This document shows positions 32,401-33,438 of a stretch of DNA of 64,000 nt, in pieces. The translations under genes were made by a program, and so were the position numbers. The notes beneath the pieces were generated by a model. It searched no databases and was not told where the DNA came from. It saw only the letters and a list, made by a program, of their open reading frames with translations. The stretch is taken from NCBI GenBank assembly GCA_021432605.1, contig MU271162.1, positions 319,721 through 383,720 on the forward strand, in the 5' to 3' direction. Source of the DNA: Coniochaeta sp. PMI_546 (lineage: Eukaryota > Ascomycota > Sordariomycetes > Coniochaetales > Coniochaetaceae). Position 1 is the stretch's first letter. Each line of letters opens with the position of its first letter.

Positions 32401-33438
32401 GAGTCCAACGTTGACGATGCGTTCGACTCCTTGCGGCAGATCAAGATGGGATACGGCACACCGCTCTGCCGTTACGCTCTTCTCTCTGATGGAGCTGGCT
32501 GCAATTACTTCGTGCTAGTCATCCACCACGCCCTGTTCGACCTCTGGAGTCTGGACCTTGTGTTTGCGGCGCTCAATAACCTATACCTGGGCATTGATCC
32601 TGTGCCGTCTCGGCCCTTCAGTGCCCTCATCAAGTACATCACAGAAGTCGACCAAGCGGCTGCAAGGACATACTGGGCCACTCAAGTTCAGGACTACTCT
32701 CCGGCTCGATTGCCATTTGCCGTCTCGGTCCCACCTGGCGCCAAACAACAAAACCTCTTTCTACATAGGTACTTCGCCTTCCCACGGTCCACCGGCACAT
32801 CCTTCACCAAGGCCACCATCCTCCGTGCCACGTGGGCCCTACTCCTGGCACGATACTGCCAAACGGACGACATCTGCTTCTTGACGACTGTTCTAGGGAG
32901 GCACGCCTCAACCCCGGGAGTGGAGTCCATGGTCGGTATGGCCCTGTCCCACGTCCTAGTCCGTGTCCGCTTGGACTCTATGTCCACTGTCAAGCATTTC
33001 CTCCAGTCCATCCAATCCCAAGCGGCGGACATGATTCCATACGAGCAATTCGGTCTGCCAAAGATATCCACTATCTCGCCAGCGGCAAAATCTGCCTGCG
33101 AATTTCCCTGGAAATTCCTCATCCAACCAGAGCTATCCTCCACGAGCAAAGGTACCTCTTCTGAGGTGCAAATGGATATTGAACTCCTGAAAAGTGCGAA
33201 GATTGGCGGTAACGGACCTGTAAACGGCTATGAGAGCGCACCAATCTGTCTGGATGTCTTTATCGAGGAGGAGAGGGTGCATTTGATGGTTACGTATAAT
33301 CCTGAGGTCGTTGGAGAGGGACCGCTCGAGAGGTTATGTGAGGATTATAATGCGATTATGCGGAAGTTGTTGGAGCAGGGTGACGGGAGAATTAAGGAGG
33401 TGGTCGTCGATGGGTTCAGAGAGAGTAAGGATATCTGA
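1..33438 (+). CDS. Giant non-ribosomal peptide synthetase (NRPS-A), 5'-truncated by window edge
   Basis: Multimodular NRPS that activates amino acids as adenylates, tethers them to carrier domains and condenses them into a peptide in the cytosol. Frame 1 is open from base 1 to the stop at 33436-33438, about 11,145 residues with no intron. The gene starts upstream: base 1 lies inside a condensation domain, and the first ATG (19) is internal. Visible order is partial C, A1-T1, nine C-A-T modules, then a terminal C-like domain. All ten A domains keep an SGSTG core and the A10 lysine, and all ten T domains keep GGDS. No epimerase, methyltransferase, reductase or thioesterase domain is fused. Ending in a C-like domain is the fungal arrangement for macrocyclic release. 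A second NRPS lies 16.5 kb downstream on the same strand, with a thioesterase and an exporter between. Family is certain; product is unknown. Confidence 0.97.
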   Translation, partial: VSGIDQMAGPAVATVPVRIRLDNGQQLVSDFLQNVQTQATEMTAHEQYGLRKIAKSTQDAKNACEFANLMVIQPAQSGSDFSEGSEKAGPLLPVDSSVYGSVDAMEGYFNYPLVLQAIVYDDSVKLLLTYDAAVVSAERLQAMSHHLDHVVQKLMLHRSDETLGTVSIAGPWDLEQATQWNTADTTAVEECVHHRLATRAAATPEKDAVCAWDGILTYGELDRLSTALALYLVQEFNLSSELIVPVCFEKSMWTIVAMLGVLKAGGAFCPLDPAHPLTRRRDLVRETKARLILVSETTASLCEGLADTVVVSAGHLAQMAEKVSAEATMPFGATPENTAYAIFTSGSTGKPKTIIASHSALCTSILAQSKAYSIDSSSRVLQFSNYAFDATLAEIFTTLAAGGTICVPSDTERLQDISEFIRRTHVTAAMLTPSFAMTITPVETPTLKTIVMGGEAPTTANLETWLGKVQLINGYGPTETIIYCTFHIYESEHETPTNIGKGLTANCWVVDPQDHQRLAPVGCVGELVVQSSALARGYANDPEGTARSFLEDVDWLPSTTQRFYKTGDLVRYNFDGTLEYLGRKDTQVKLRGQRIELGAIENSIKSVGHDQLEHVAVEVLKHGGREWLVAFVKFRDTDPVSSETTTEQICAPMTSSLQETFMSISEGIKALLPAYMVPTYFVPIHHMPFQVASMKLNRSALREFATNFTQEELHSYSLAGDKEKVAPVTEMEVKMQEIWAHILHLDPAHIGRHDSFLQIGGDSISAIQVVTAARQVYSISITVQDLFADPRLSAVALHAVDVSDRKPETYAPEPFGLLPAEEMREIRAAVARVCQLGPADDDSIGNLIEDAYPCTPLQEGLMALAVKQPGSYMARNVYQLPDSVNLSRFREAWEQTLQTCRNLRTRIILHNDVSIQAVIREEPEWEMFESATLSSALTTSKSVRMHYGTRLCRYGLVTEATGATYFIIVLHHAIFDGWTMGLVMETLRNLYHGSPLPTLEPYASFVNHTIQLDQTATADYWRKQLEGAKKSAFPEIHHLDGKAASNQQTTGALTTSITWGRSASESTAITKATMLRSAWSLVLARYCDTDDVCFGTTVSGRQAPVPGLETMAGPAVATVPIRIRLDKQQPVGAFLRDVQAQASEMVPYEQFGLRRISKLNEEAREVCDFASLLIVQPGKPSTNKSDDDLLHPAIPEGEALDGYFSYPLVFEASMNDDGAELVFTYDVTVLSPERLQGLSHHLEHVLRQLQTLSTQSNSTLADLAVAGPWDLEQAARWNTAEVTPVQSCVHDVITWRTEQAPDNPALYSWDGTLTYAGLEQLSSVLAAHLIHMDVGPEVIVPICFEKSMWAIVAMLGILKAGGAFVPLDPAHPAARRRVLIAEAQARVVLVSAECAASGACEGMVETVVEVSARQMASLPQHSSTILGPRAKPQNIAYAIFTSGSTGRPKTIVMEHSALSTSVEYNGKVHRMDSSSRVLQYSSFVFDISLGEIFETLVAGGVVCIPSDAQRLQGLSAFMGEARVNIAMLTASFLVTLKPSDVQGLELLLLVGEAPTKQVLQTWVGSHTEVINAYGPAEACIYCAAYSYSDREESPTNIGSAVTSSFWIVDRGDCQRLTPIGCVGELVVQGYALARGYANDPEGTARSFLESVDWLPRMSEVNEGRFYRTGDLARYNTNGTVEYLGRQDTQVKLRGQRVELGAIEHAIKAANVVPSVQHVAVDVLRHEAKESLVALVKFDMASGADGRIEADDALILPMTDALHRAFSAISEYLDAHIPAYMIPTAFIPIREMPFQTSMKLNRSKLRALAQQLTPEQLLSYSLATSEKEAPVTEMEETLRNLWAQLLKISDADQIGRRDSFLQIGGDSISAIQMVTAAAELDISLTVHDIFTDPRLFAVAAKATKSEKREAYVAAPFSMLPAADLDSIRQKIESDCSLGDAQVLDNAYPCTPLQEGLMALAAKHPGSYTARRVYRLADNVDLPRFRNAWERTIEICENLRTRIVLHEEMSIQCVVREPASWEAESADIAAVLQQASDVKMTYGQRLCRYALVSNAGQHYFVLIIHHAVFDGWTMGLVLETLHNLYAGGTGSVLEPYASLMHYISSLDQEAAADYWTDQLDGAQRANFPQPVDPVAAAAGEATQKTATMRTLEATVIFPQRKDTTITKATIVRAAWALTLARYCDTDDITFGTTVSGRQAPVPGLEKMVGPAVATVPVRLRLGDRKQSVAQFLHGVQAQASEMVEYEQYGLRNTARLSDDARAACDFANLMIIQPGQQPVDLDNEGVQSALLQPADLTDIIGTRANSDSYFGYPLVLQVTTYAELDRIDLNISYDPSTVSQYRLQAMTHHLEHLIQQLVTQSSDAPLETLSIAGPWDLAQAKQWNTADISVVNACVHDLIAETSSQYAAHEAIHAWDGILTYAELEHMSTALALYIIPLLGENRTDKIVPICFEKSVWAIVAMLGVLKAGAAFVPLDPSHPATRRKELVREAKTDVMLTSTSMLASCQGDTNQVVEISAASVGSMVKAVGNIDGSTSATLQAGPATPRSAAYAIFTSGSTGKPKTIVMDHSALCTSVIKNGVDHGLDSKSRVLQYSSFVFDICLGEIFETLVFGGVVCIPSETQRLEPAGLADFIRSARVHTAMLTSSFLVTLNPADVPSIRQLLLVGEAPTKEVVQTWVGHVELINAYGPAEACIYCASYTYRSRDDAPTNIGRGLTANFWVVEANDYHRLAPIGCVGELILHGHALARGYAGEVQLTSNVFFDSVNWLSAPETPELGARFYKTGDLVRYNPDGTVEYLGRKDTQIKLRGQRIELGAIEYTIKRLQPSIEYVGVDVVRDGPREWLVALVKFGESVKHVAPEDTTAQNRDLVPMTAALKEVFGTLAEDIRRHLPGYMVPAFFVPLVRMPFQTSMKMDRGMLRKIARGITAEQLLSYTLGERSKEEPVTEMEKKMQELWAKILRLEPEQIGRHDSFLQIGGDSISAIQMVTAARLEDINLTVADVFTDPSLSGVALKAVVGGSAEATAAATRPFSLLPADDVDGIRDTVSQVCQLGEDQEIEDILPCIPLQEGLMALAIKEPGTYMATQVYRLSPDVDLARVKVAWEQTLGTCGILRTRIVLDNGLSVQAVIKEPATWEETDGQSLSEVLEAAGRMEMRYGTRLCRYALVRDSPSGQSYLVLVLHHSVFDGWSMGLILRTLCDNYDKGSSISLEPYSRFVEYTTRLNQDAAARYWIKQLAGVQEPTFLRSTAVNTGSGEASSRVLERSINLHWPRHTSITKATAIRAAWAIVMARYSDTDDVTFGVTVSGRQAPVAGLESMPGPAVATVPVRLRINKRETVAKFLNKVQTHASEMVAHEQFGLRSIARLSDDAKKACNFTTLMMIQPGQDTAVSDEAGLLLPVDPEAYNATKVLEGYFNYPLVLEAVTHSEHVDLIISYNTKLVSAGRLEALVHHLDRVLQHLALLKGNLDAVSLAGEWDLEQAKQWNTSDTSVVQACVHDLVAVQAASPQSRDHEAVHAWDGSLTYAQLEHISSTLASQLVRLGVGPDIIVPVCFEKSMWAIVAMMAVLKAGGAYTPMDPSHPKARHRDIVIGTQAPLILVSPATAPSCQGLTKLVVEVSAAALAQLPETTQNRPFAGAAPSNIAYVIFTSGSTGKPKTIVVEHSALCTSLLGRGRAYQFGRESRVLQFSSYVFDVSLSEIFETLVFGGTVCVPSGEDRLDSLSLSRFIRDGAVNTALLTSTFLRTLKPADVPSLRLLILVGEATTKEILDMWLPTVTLANAYGPSEISIFCTSHVYQSPDDVPTTIGKGFGAACWIVEAENHQKLAPIGCTGELMVQRQMARGYLNDPVGTETSFIRSVDWLPPPTANDTRKFYRTGDIARFNFDGSIEYLGRRDTQVKVRGHRVELGEIEYAVKKVLPSIVHAAVDLVRLDGKEWLVAFFDLKDAAGTEVSDEQWLLPADDEMKRTLAAAAAELRLLLPSYMTPTVLLPLRRIPLLTSMKLNRGELRRTAASLSKEELLKYSSSESEGKKEPPATEAEVKMREVWAAVLQMNPELIGRGDSFLQIGGDSISAIQVVTSVREMGLNLTVQDIFGGDSRLSTVAAKACSANLGAQDTYNGERFSLLATGEQEGILRAVTLHCDLHEDGELEDIYPCTPLQEGLMALSVKQPGSYMARNVYRLAESVDIDRFRDAWERTLLACKNLRSRIVFQDDMSFQAVIDEQPIWESTQNVTLAAFLERSKKQTRMQYGSRLCRYAIIEEKEHSGEKKGGQYFVLIMHHAVFDGWTMSLVLQTLYALYSGNEAPDLKPYARFVNYTSHMNQAQAAEYWRMQLDGVQRASFPTRTTGTTVESVTRVLNAKMSLPSMPDKSITRASVLRAAWSLVLARYCDTHDVCFGTTVSGRQAPVSGVEMMAGPAVATVPVRVRLDMAQSVDQFLRGIQTQASEMVTYEQYGLRNISRLSADAKEACDFSSLVVVQPAKLIGIMAGRDDLLLAGGEDLSYRADEAFAGYFNYPLVLQAITYDNHVDLMFTYDASVVAESRLAAMARHLEHVTHQLISMQQSNTPLHAVSVAGPWDLEQAIERNGETPELVNRCVHHIIEEQARQRPDALALRAWDKEFTYAQLDAAASRLAHRLISERVGVRVGDLVHVCFEKSAWFIISILAVNKAGAAWVPLEPSHPIERQRQIVQQTKATVVLSSALQAARCAELAEHMQVVVVTQALDEELVAELGQSVDITPSSAITPDLATYVLFTSGSTGTPKGLVIQHKALCTSQTALIKRLGMTSSVRMLQFASYVFDMCIGEIIPTLMTGGQLCMPAEETRLNGLARFMCDYSVNWAWFTPAFARTMRPDDVPDLELMFLAGEAVPREILETWVGRVRLINGWGPAETCVVSTMYEFKDVDDNPTTVGRPVGGYCWIVEPDDPRRLAPIGCLGEVVIQSPTILREYLADREKTEAATVTELPSWTPKREETEWRRFFKSGDLCVYNAEGGIDFVSRKDTQIKIRGLRVELGEVEHHLQHAAAEKVQQIVVDVLRDGSLATLVAFICPTKRTVISAGDSDSRDIFRPLTRELKMHMVAAISQLRLVLPSYMAPTLFIPCEYIPFIGSTKIDRAGLRREAAALNRATLAGYSLVDADKREMETSMEKRLQVIWAEVLKIPVESIGRDDSFLRLGGDSISAITLVTACRGEGLALTVHEVFKDPRLCAVASNLVPLNETETAGVVKPFELVPPSLDAMNLTAAVARECNLETEQIEDIYPCTALQEGLMALAVKQPGSYVAKQIYRLADAVDVPRFQAAWERTLVLCRNLRTRVVLQGSVSLQAVVQEQCEWEVSDEMTLSHVLETSRTKEMQYGSRLCRYSLVSEKGSGVRYFVLIVHHAVFDGWSLGLILETLQNEYQGDGSVLTPLEPYTGFIKYTAGMDKVAAARFWTSQLNGAQPAHCPGREHANRAETTTEVATQIFEKMIPLPQVADSSITKATMLRAAWGLLLACYDNTDDICFGTTVSGRHAPVSGVERMAGPAVATVPVRLRLNNKKQSVADFLHDVQSQAAEMVAYEQFGLQNISKLPGARTVCDFDSLMLIQPGQTVKDATQQPEFFVQVDPADIGFAEALDGYFSYPLVLQAVTYEDRVDLVFTFNRAVVSSERLQVIAHHLEHVLLQFITRMDAALGVVSVAGPWDLKQATQWNALTDTSVVNACVNGLIAQRAAQMPLDHPAIHAWDGDLSYKEMERTANAVAAHLVRLGVGPETMVPICFEKSKWALVAMLSVLKAGGAFVPLDPSHSSSRRRSLVHEVGARLLLASATTVASCKDMAEIVIELSTSATARFMRNGNQALNPQITPQNAAYAIFTSGSTGRPKTIVVNHAALSTSITAQGKAFGITPSSRVLQFSNFVFDVSLAEIFTTLVYGGTVCIPLEADRLQKIPEFIASSHINTAYLTPSFASTFGPDDAPSLKTLIVGGEAPTQHSLDSWYGRVTLINGYGPAEAVVYAASHVYKSAREPPTTIGRGLCGNLWVVDAEDHSRLSPVGCIGELVVQGHALARGYAGDEAGTAKAFFDVVDWLEEPEKGLRFYKTGDLVRYRVDGTLEYLGRKDTQVKLRGQRIELDAIEHGIKIAEPDVEHVVVDLIKDGAREFLVALVNMTSAIATENADEHGVIMPMTQSFREMMSRVVQELLRHLPSYMVPTFFVPLRQMPFQSSMKLDRAALREIANGFTHDALLSYSLASQNKTPPSTNFETKLQNVWAQVLGVKPEQIGRHDSFLEIGGDSISAIQVVTIARQQMKLRITVQDIFADPRLSAVALKAEECFGEADAYRAAPFTLIPAGEVDNVRDAMVHDCDLLNANEIDDIYPCTALQEGLIALAVKQPGSYIAKHVYRLADDVDVERFRFAWECTLEAVDSLRSRIVPYGGMTYQGVIRQPAAWEELSAGANLTAALEKFSGIEMQYGSRLCRYALVEEGSARYFVLIMHHAVFDGWSIGLVLRDLCDLYGNDASAAQMLQPYARFASYTSQIGQQKARDYWAAQLDGAQPAAFPKGGTVTTAKGPSTQILQSTINFPNMKVGLTAVTKATVFRAAWALVLARYCDTNDVCFGTTVSGRQAPVPGIETIAGPTIATVPVRMRINKQQSVAGFLQTVQTQASEMVAYEQFGLQNIARVSPEAKEACNFGSLMVIQPTKLVAGMAGNKTELLWAADTAAYSVEESLEGYFSYPLVMQAVPYDDRVDLMLTYNTGAITKSRLEAMTKHLEYVLGQLVTQPERSLADISLTSSWDVERAIELKGDKPKIMDWCVHRLIASQARLRPDKVAIRAWDVEFTYEQLNAAATRLATRLVKRGVRTGDLVHLCFEKSGWFFVAMLAVNKVGAAWVPLDPAHPAERHRQIVAQTGGRLALTSAMQESKCAGLVAETIVVTGALDAEFLSEMGHDTPAEVSSDVTPEHAAYVLFTSGSTGTPKGLVMQHRAVCTSQTAIASRLGLTADVRMLQFASFVFDLCIGEIIAPLISGAQLCVPDEGTRLDGIEEFVKEMDVNWVFLTPAFARTLRPENMPNLELLLLAGEAVGHDVFDIWFGKGPRLINGWGPAETCVFSTLHEWKSADESPLTVGRPVGGYCWVVDPDDPSQLAPLGCVGEVVIQGPTILQEYLDDPGKTATATVTGVLPAWAPDGRRAPWNRLFKSGDLGYHNIDDGTIMFVARKDTQVKIRGLRVELSDVEHHLRAASGVRQVAVDVLRDGTDAMLVAFLCFEEQARISIGAHDLTSLFQLLTPELKTQMLGVAAQLAITLPSYMVPTLFVPCRYMPFIGSTKFDRAGLLQAAASLGKDMLARRYALVDAEKRPMETDMERRIQAIWSDVLKLPADSIGKDDSFLRLGGDSISAIHMVTAARDAGLVLTVHDIFSDPRLLAVAAKTKPTDEKEIYTPKPFELLQNGSTSLPELKDAVAHACGLKTLGEEMEVQDAYPCTSLQEGLMALSLKQPGSYIAKHVYRLGDAVDIVRFQQAWESTLVACNNLRTRIVQLHNGPSIQVVVQEQLSWEPSEGIGLAESLDTIKSIKMQYGSRLCRYMLVSEGASHYFVLILHHAIFDGWSLGLMLGMLCSLYNGGSGTLTLEPYDRFVHYTMSLNSDAAAEYWLAQLDGAHRSSFPSTSNQPGTLEAMTKTLKTSITLAPMSDTSITKATLLRAAWALVLARYCETDDVCFGTTVSGRHAPVLGVERMVGPTVATVPVRLRLDSTKPVSQFLRDVQVQAADMVAYEQYGLQRISKLSADAKTACDFASLMLIQPGQSVTSVDVASSGGALLLPADVNSLEALDGYFSYPLVLQFVTHSDSVELLMTYDSSVVAQGRLEALAHHLEHMVQELARRNDEPLGSLSVSGTWDLERAISWNKEHVETGLVDKCVHDLISPHCAQAPEHEAVCSWEGTLTYGQLDRLSTALAVYLVQSAGVHTGSMVPICFEKSIWAVVAMLAVLKAGGAFVPLDPSHPTAQRQAFVQQLRAPLLLASSSTVELCKGLVGVDLVIEVSAVHMEQIEDSASVKNHNSPLPSVIPSSAAYAIFTSGSTGKPKTIVVQHYALSTSLSAQGKAFSITSASRVLQFSSFVFDVCLAEIFTTLAFGGTICMPSESDRLQDITGFMKRTRASTAYLTPSFATTFGPEDTPTLTTLVIGGEAPSRDNLETWYGKVHLINGYGPAETCVYSAFHVYKSKEQSPTTIGTGLSGNCWIVDSENCLTPMGCAGELVVQGYSLARGYANDSVLTAQSFLDHVDWLPQSMLREGQHFYKTGDLVKFNFESGVLEYLGRKDTQVKLRGQRIELGAVEHSIKMTEPAIEHVAVDVLKRGSRDTLVALVSFNNPDDGLGERFLPMTDDLHKLFTDVVNGLYQSLPSYMVPTFFVPLRRMPFQASMKLDRSRLREEMDSLASEELLKYSLAEQSKEAPVTEIELQMCEIWARVLQLSPEQIGRHDSFLQIGGDSISAIHLVTAAREAGLEISVQDVFADPRLSGVALKASAATGNELHTYLTEPFSLLSAHDVDGVCATISRECGLHLEDQQLDDAYPCTTLQEGLMALAVKQPGSYIAKHVYQLAENVDEKAFRAAWERTVYAFPILRTRIVVHNGVSIQAVIREPTVWEKATNLKTTLDEAKRTGMRYGSRLCRYALVPGEAGRPRYFVLVMHHAVFDGWTIGLMMATLSHLYNGGTMPPLKPYSSFVNYTTQVSHGAAKAYWTAQLDGAPRTSFAELEYSKSTDKRTRTLEKSITFEQLSNNSITKATVLRSAWAIVLAKYADTGDVCFGTTVSGRQVSVPGIESIPGPTVATVPVRMKLNHNRRIKDFLNVVQVQASEMVAYEQFGLQNIAKLNVDAREACNFTSLLIIQPGSTASSEPSSGVGPLLPVDPAVYESQETLDGYFSYPLVVEASTNDGRCDLLFTYDANALPEARLQAMAYHLEHVIQELQSLLDTATLGYLSVAGPWDLNQAMRWNSTIDTALAESCVHDLISERAAQQTGRPAIDAWDGTFLYGELDHLSTLLASHLVQAGVGRDVMVPFCLDKSKWVIVVMLGILKAGGAFVPLDPSHPMDRRQALVQETNSKLLLTSPSTSSSCQGLAEQIIEVSDTLLDHLSANPANVEVPRASPRDTAYTIFTSGSTGKPKTIVMDHSSLCTTILRNAAAHRTDSNSRVLQFSSSVFDVSLSEIFETLICGGVVCVPSETQRREGIAAFIEQSRANTAFLTSSFLKTLDPKDVPSLQLLILVGEPPLREILEIWVGRVEVMNAYGPTESCIFCASYSYSSREESPTNIGRGITANLWVVDKDNHQRLAPVGCIGELVVNGNTLAKGYTNDPEETARVFLKEVAWLPSAGSEKWTFYKTGDLVRQNFDGTIEYLGRKNTQIKLRGHRIELGAIEHGIKKAHAAVDNVAVDKVKYGNQELLVALLQLRSAEQEDVVDSIEDVSILLPTTQVLKETFKSIVSDLRRHLPSYMVPAFLVPLREMPVQETSMKLNRSKLRQLVNSLSQEQLLEYSLRDGEKETPVTEVEVAVQKVWAQVLGLDPEYIGRHDSFLEIGGDSISAIQVVTVARDVFRLTVTVQNIFSDPRLSAVAAKAALVHDDGEEVGAEELDDIKPFSLLQSDTVSAVQAVVMHKTGFDHATQTIEDIYPCTPLQEGLMALAAKQPRSYIAKHVHKLPDDVDIDRFRAAWERTVEMCGPLRTRIVLHNGVSYQAVIQEPPTWEDTKGASLSAVLNGVKLIGMQYGSRLCRYAIVRDEAGARYFVLVLQHAVFDGWSLTLTLQTLDRLYRGEVQLSLKPFAKFVQYTTNIDTATAADYWRTQLDGARRLSFPGRASEASAATQLFEQRVAFQQSPETKSVTTATIVRAAWALVLARYSDTNDVCFGTTVSGRHAPLPGVGSIAGPVVATVPVRLRLNRQEKVADFLQKVQSQASEMIAYEQFGLRNMAKLSVDAREACDFSSLMIIQPGGAVTYDTSSETALLRRVDPKLFGYVEAMEGYFNYPLVMQALTYAEHVDLVFTYDPAVVGEEKLRAMAYHIDHVIQQLLSPRDVLVGDVSVAGTWDLEQATLWNVADASPINACVHELIADKAAETPDCEAICSYEGSLTYFELNQLSSALAAHLSQLGVGVETLVPICFEKSMWAIVAMLGVLKAGGAFVPIDPSHPAARREALVRETGAYLMLTSTKTATSCRGLTGLAVEVSGTRLASLAKTPRIKGFKNTAVTPSNVAYVIFTSGSTGRPKTIVVEHSALCTSLLGRGRAYHFNRESRVLQFSNYVFDVSLSEIFETLLFGGTICVPSDEERLQNIAGFIQTNHVNTALLTSTFVRTLRPVDVPTLNLLILVGEAPAKDILDVWLPSGKVTLANAYGPSEISVFATSHVFRSVEEPSTTIGRGFGSACWIVDKDNHERLAPVGCPGELVIQRQMARGYLNDEEATLASFIRQVEWLQQASDDTRRFYKTGDIARYRFDGTIEYLGRRDTQVKVRGHRVELGEIEYTLKHCLPGIVHAAVDIVRSDSRELLIAFFSFTDGRAASDSITPDDWLLPIDDTLKQSLDTAASELRLRLPSYMAPNVFLPLRRVPLLTSMKLNRAELRRLASKMTKEDLLAYALADTDKVPPVTETEFALRDVWAQILRIDPDQIGRHDSFTQIGGDSITVIQMVTAAREHGFALTVQGIFSDPRLSAVAAIATSSSKENEEYDVSPFSLVPVGNLSSLRESVALECGLAGPEEVEDILPCTALQEEFITFTAVEPFGWVRQIPYKLHSGADVARFKWAWGRVVDLYPTHRTRIVLRGGTHLQVVTRHDPHWEEQQESNVDDAFDSLRQIKMGYGTPLCRYALLSDGAGCNYFVLVIHHALFDLWSLDLVFAALNNLYLGIDPVPSRPFSALIKYITEVDQAAARTYWATQVQDYSPARLPFAVSVPPGAKQQNLFLHRYFAFPRSTGTSFTKATILRATWALLLARYCQTDDICFLTTVLGRHASTPGVESMVGMALSHVLVRVRLDSMSTVKHFLQSIQSQAADMIPYEQFGLPKISTISPAAKSACEFPWKFLIQPELSSTSKGTSSEVQMDIELLKSAKIGGNGPVNGYESAPICLDVFIEEERVHLMVTYNPEVVGEGPLERLCEDYNAIMRKLLEQGDGRIKEVVVDGFRESKDI
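2521..5710 (+). other. NRPS-A module 2: C-A2-T2
   Basis: The C domain opens with a YPCTPLQEG segment near 2554 and carries HHAIFDGW at 2911-2934. A2 lies at about 3860-5420 with SGSTG near 4324. The T2 serine codon is 5596-5598. The inferred pocket code is DIGMLVAIYK, identical to module 3, so two consecutive positions of the peptide probably carry the same residue. A2 and A3 differ at many synonymous sites, so this is an old duplication. Confidence 0.85.
5790..9060 (+). other. NRPS-A module 3: C-A3-T3
   Basis: C motif HHAVFDGW at 6187-6210. A3 at about 7170-8760 with SGSTG near 7660. T3 serine codon 8935-8937. The pocket code DIGMLVAIYK equals module 2. The A10 element reads SMKMDR, keeping the lysine that contacts the adenylate. 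Confidence 0.85.
9160..12320 (+). other. NRPS-A module 4: C-A4-T4
   Basis: C motif HHSVFDGW at 9541-9564. A4 at about 10480-12030, SGSTG near 10942. T4 serine codon 12202-12204. Pocket code DVSLIVAIFK, nearly identical to module 10 (DVSLIVAVFK). A4 and A10 also share a QRQMARGYLND segment, two residues shorter than the matching LARGY stretch of their neighbours, and a GHRVELGEIEY segment. They are close paralogues of each other. Confidence 0.85.
12420..15640 (+). other. NRPS-A module 5: C-A5-T5
   Basis: C motif HHAVFDGW starts at 12829. A5 at about 13780-15345, with the core reading SGSTGTPKG where most other A domains have STG(K/R)PKT. T5 serine codon 15523-15525 in FLRLGGDS rather than FLQIGGDS. 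Pocket code DMGWFAGVVK, closest to NRPS-B module 3 (DMGFIAGVVK). A5 belongs to the second A-T lineage, together with A7 and NRPS-B modules 2 and 3. Confidence 0.85.
15750..18910 (+). other. NRPS-A module 6: C-A6-T6
   Basis: C motif HHAVFDGW starts at 16126. A6 at about 17085-18620, with SGSTG near 17545. T6 serine codon 18793-18795. Pocket code DVAYIGGVYK, one of three very similar codes (modules 6 and 8 here, and module 4 of NRPS-B). Confidence 0.85.
19020..22210 (+). other. NRPS-A module 7: C-A7-T7
   Basis: C motif HHAVFDGW starts at 19396. A7 at about 20350-21910, core SGSTGTPKG. T7 serine codon 22093-22095 in FLRLGGDS. The pocket code DLGFLAGVFK is identical to NRPS-B module 2. It resembles signatures I recall for alpha-aminoisobutyrate or isovaline domains of Trichoderma peptaibol synthetases. 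That assignment is from memory and unverified. Confidence 0.85.
22300..25490 (+). other. NRPS-A module 8: C-A8-T8
   Basis: C motif HHAIFDGW starts at 22705. A8 at about 23655-25190, SGSTG near 24133. T8 serine codon 25372-25374. Pocket code DVAYVGGVYK, near-identical to module 6 and to NRPS-B module 4. Confidence 0.85.
25600..28760 (+). other. NRPS-A module 9: C-A9-T9
   Basis: C motif HHAVFDGW starts at 25975. A9 at about 26920-28460, SGSTG near 27379. T9 serine codon 28642-28644. Pocket code DVSFIVAIFK, one position away from module 4 (F for L). A9 has unusual local changes: FCLDKS in place of CFEKS, and GEPPL in place of GEAPT. Confidence 0.85.
28880..32040 (+). other. NRPS-A module 10: C-A10-T10
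   Basis: The C catalytic motif reads QHAVFDGW (29266-29289). The first histidine of HHxxxDG is glutamine, while the second, the catalytic one, is kept. A10 at about 30200-31740, SGSTG near 30667. T10 serine codon 31924-31926, in GGDSITVIQ where the other carriers read GGDSISAIQ. Pocket code DVSLIVAVFK, close to module 4. This last carrier delivers the full-length chain to the terminal domain. Confidence 0.85.
32140..33435 (+). other. Terminal condensation-like domain (CT) of NRPS-A
   Basis: A last condensation-fold domain with no A or T domain after it. It is the most divergent C domain of the gene: the YPCTxLQEG opening becomes LPCTALQEEF (near 32167), and the core motif is HHALFDLW (32524-32547), losing the usual glycine. 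In ascomycete NRPSs a C-terminal C-like domain (CT) commonly takes the full chain from the last carrier and closes the ring. This position and divergence fit that role. Hydrolytic release, or help from the stand-alone thioesterase, cannot be excluded. Confidence 0.8.

Noticed and set aside
1-33438. The approximately 3.2-kb periodicity as a DNA-level tandem repeat.
   Set aside because: It is the module structure of the protein; copies differ at many silent sites and are conserved at the protein level.
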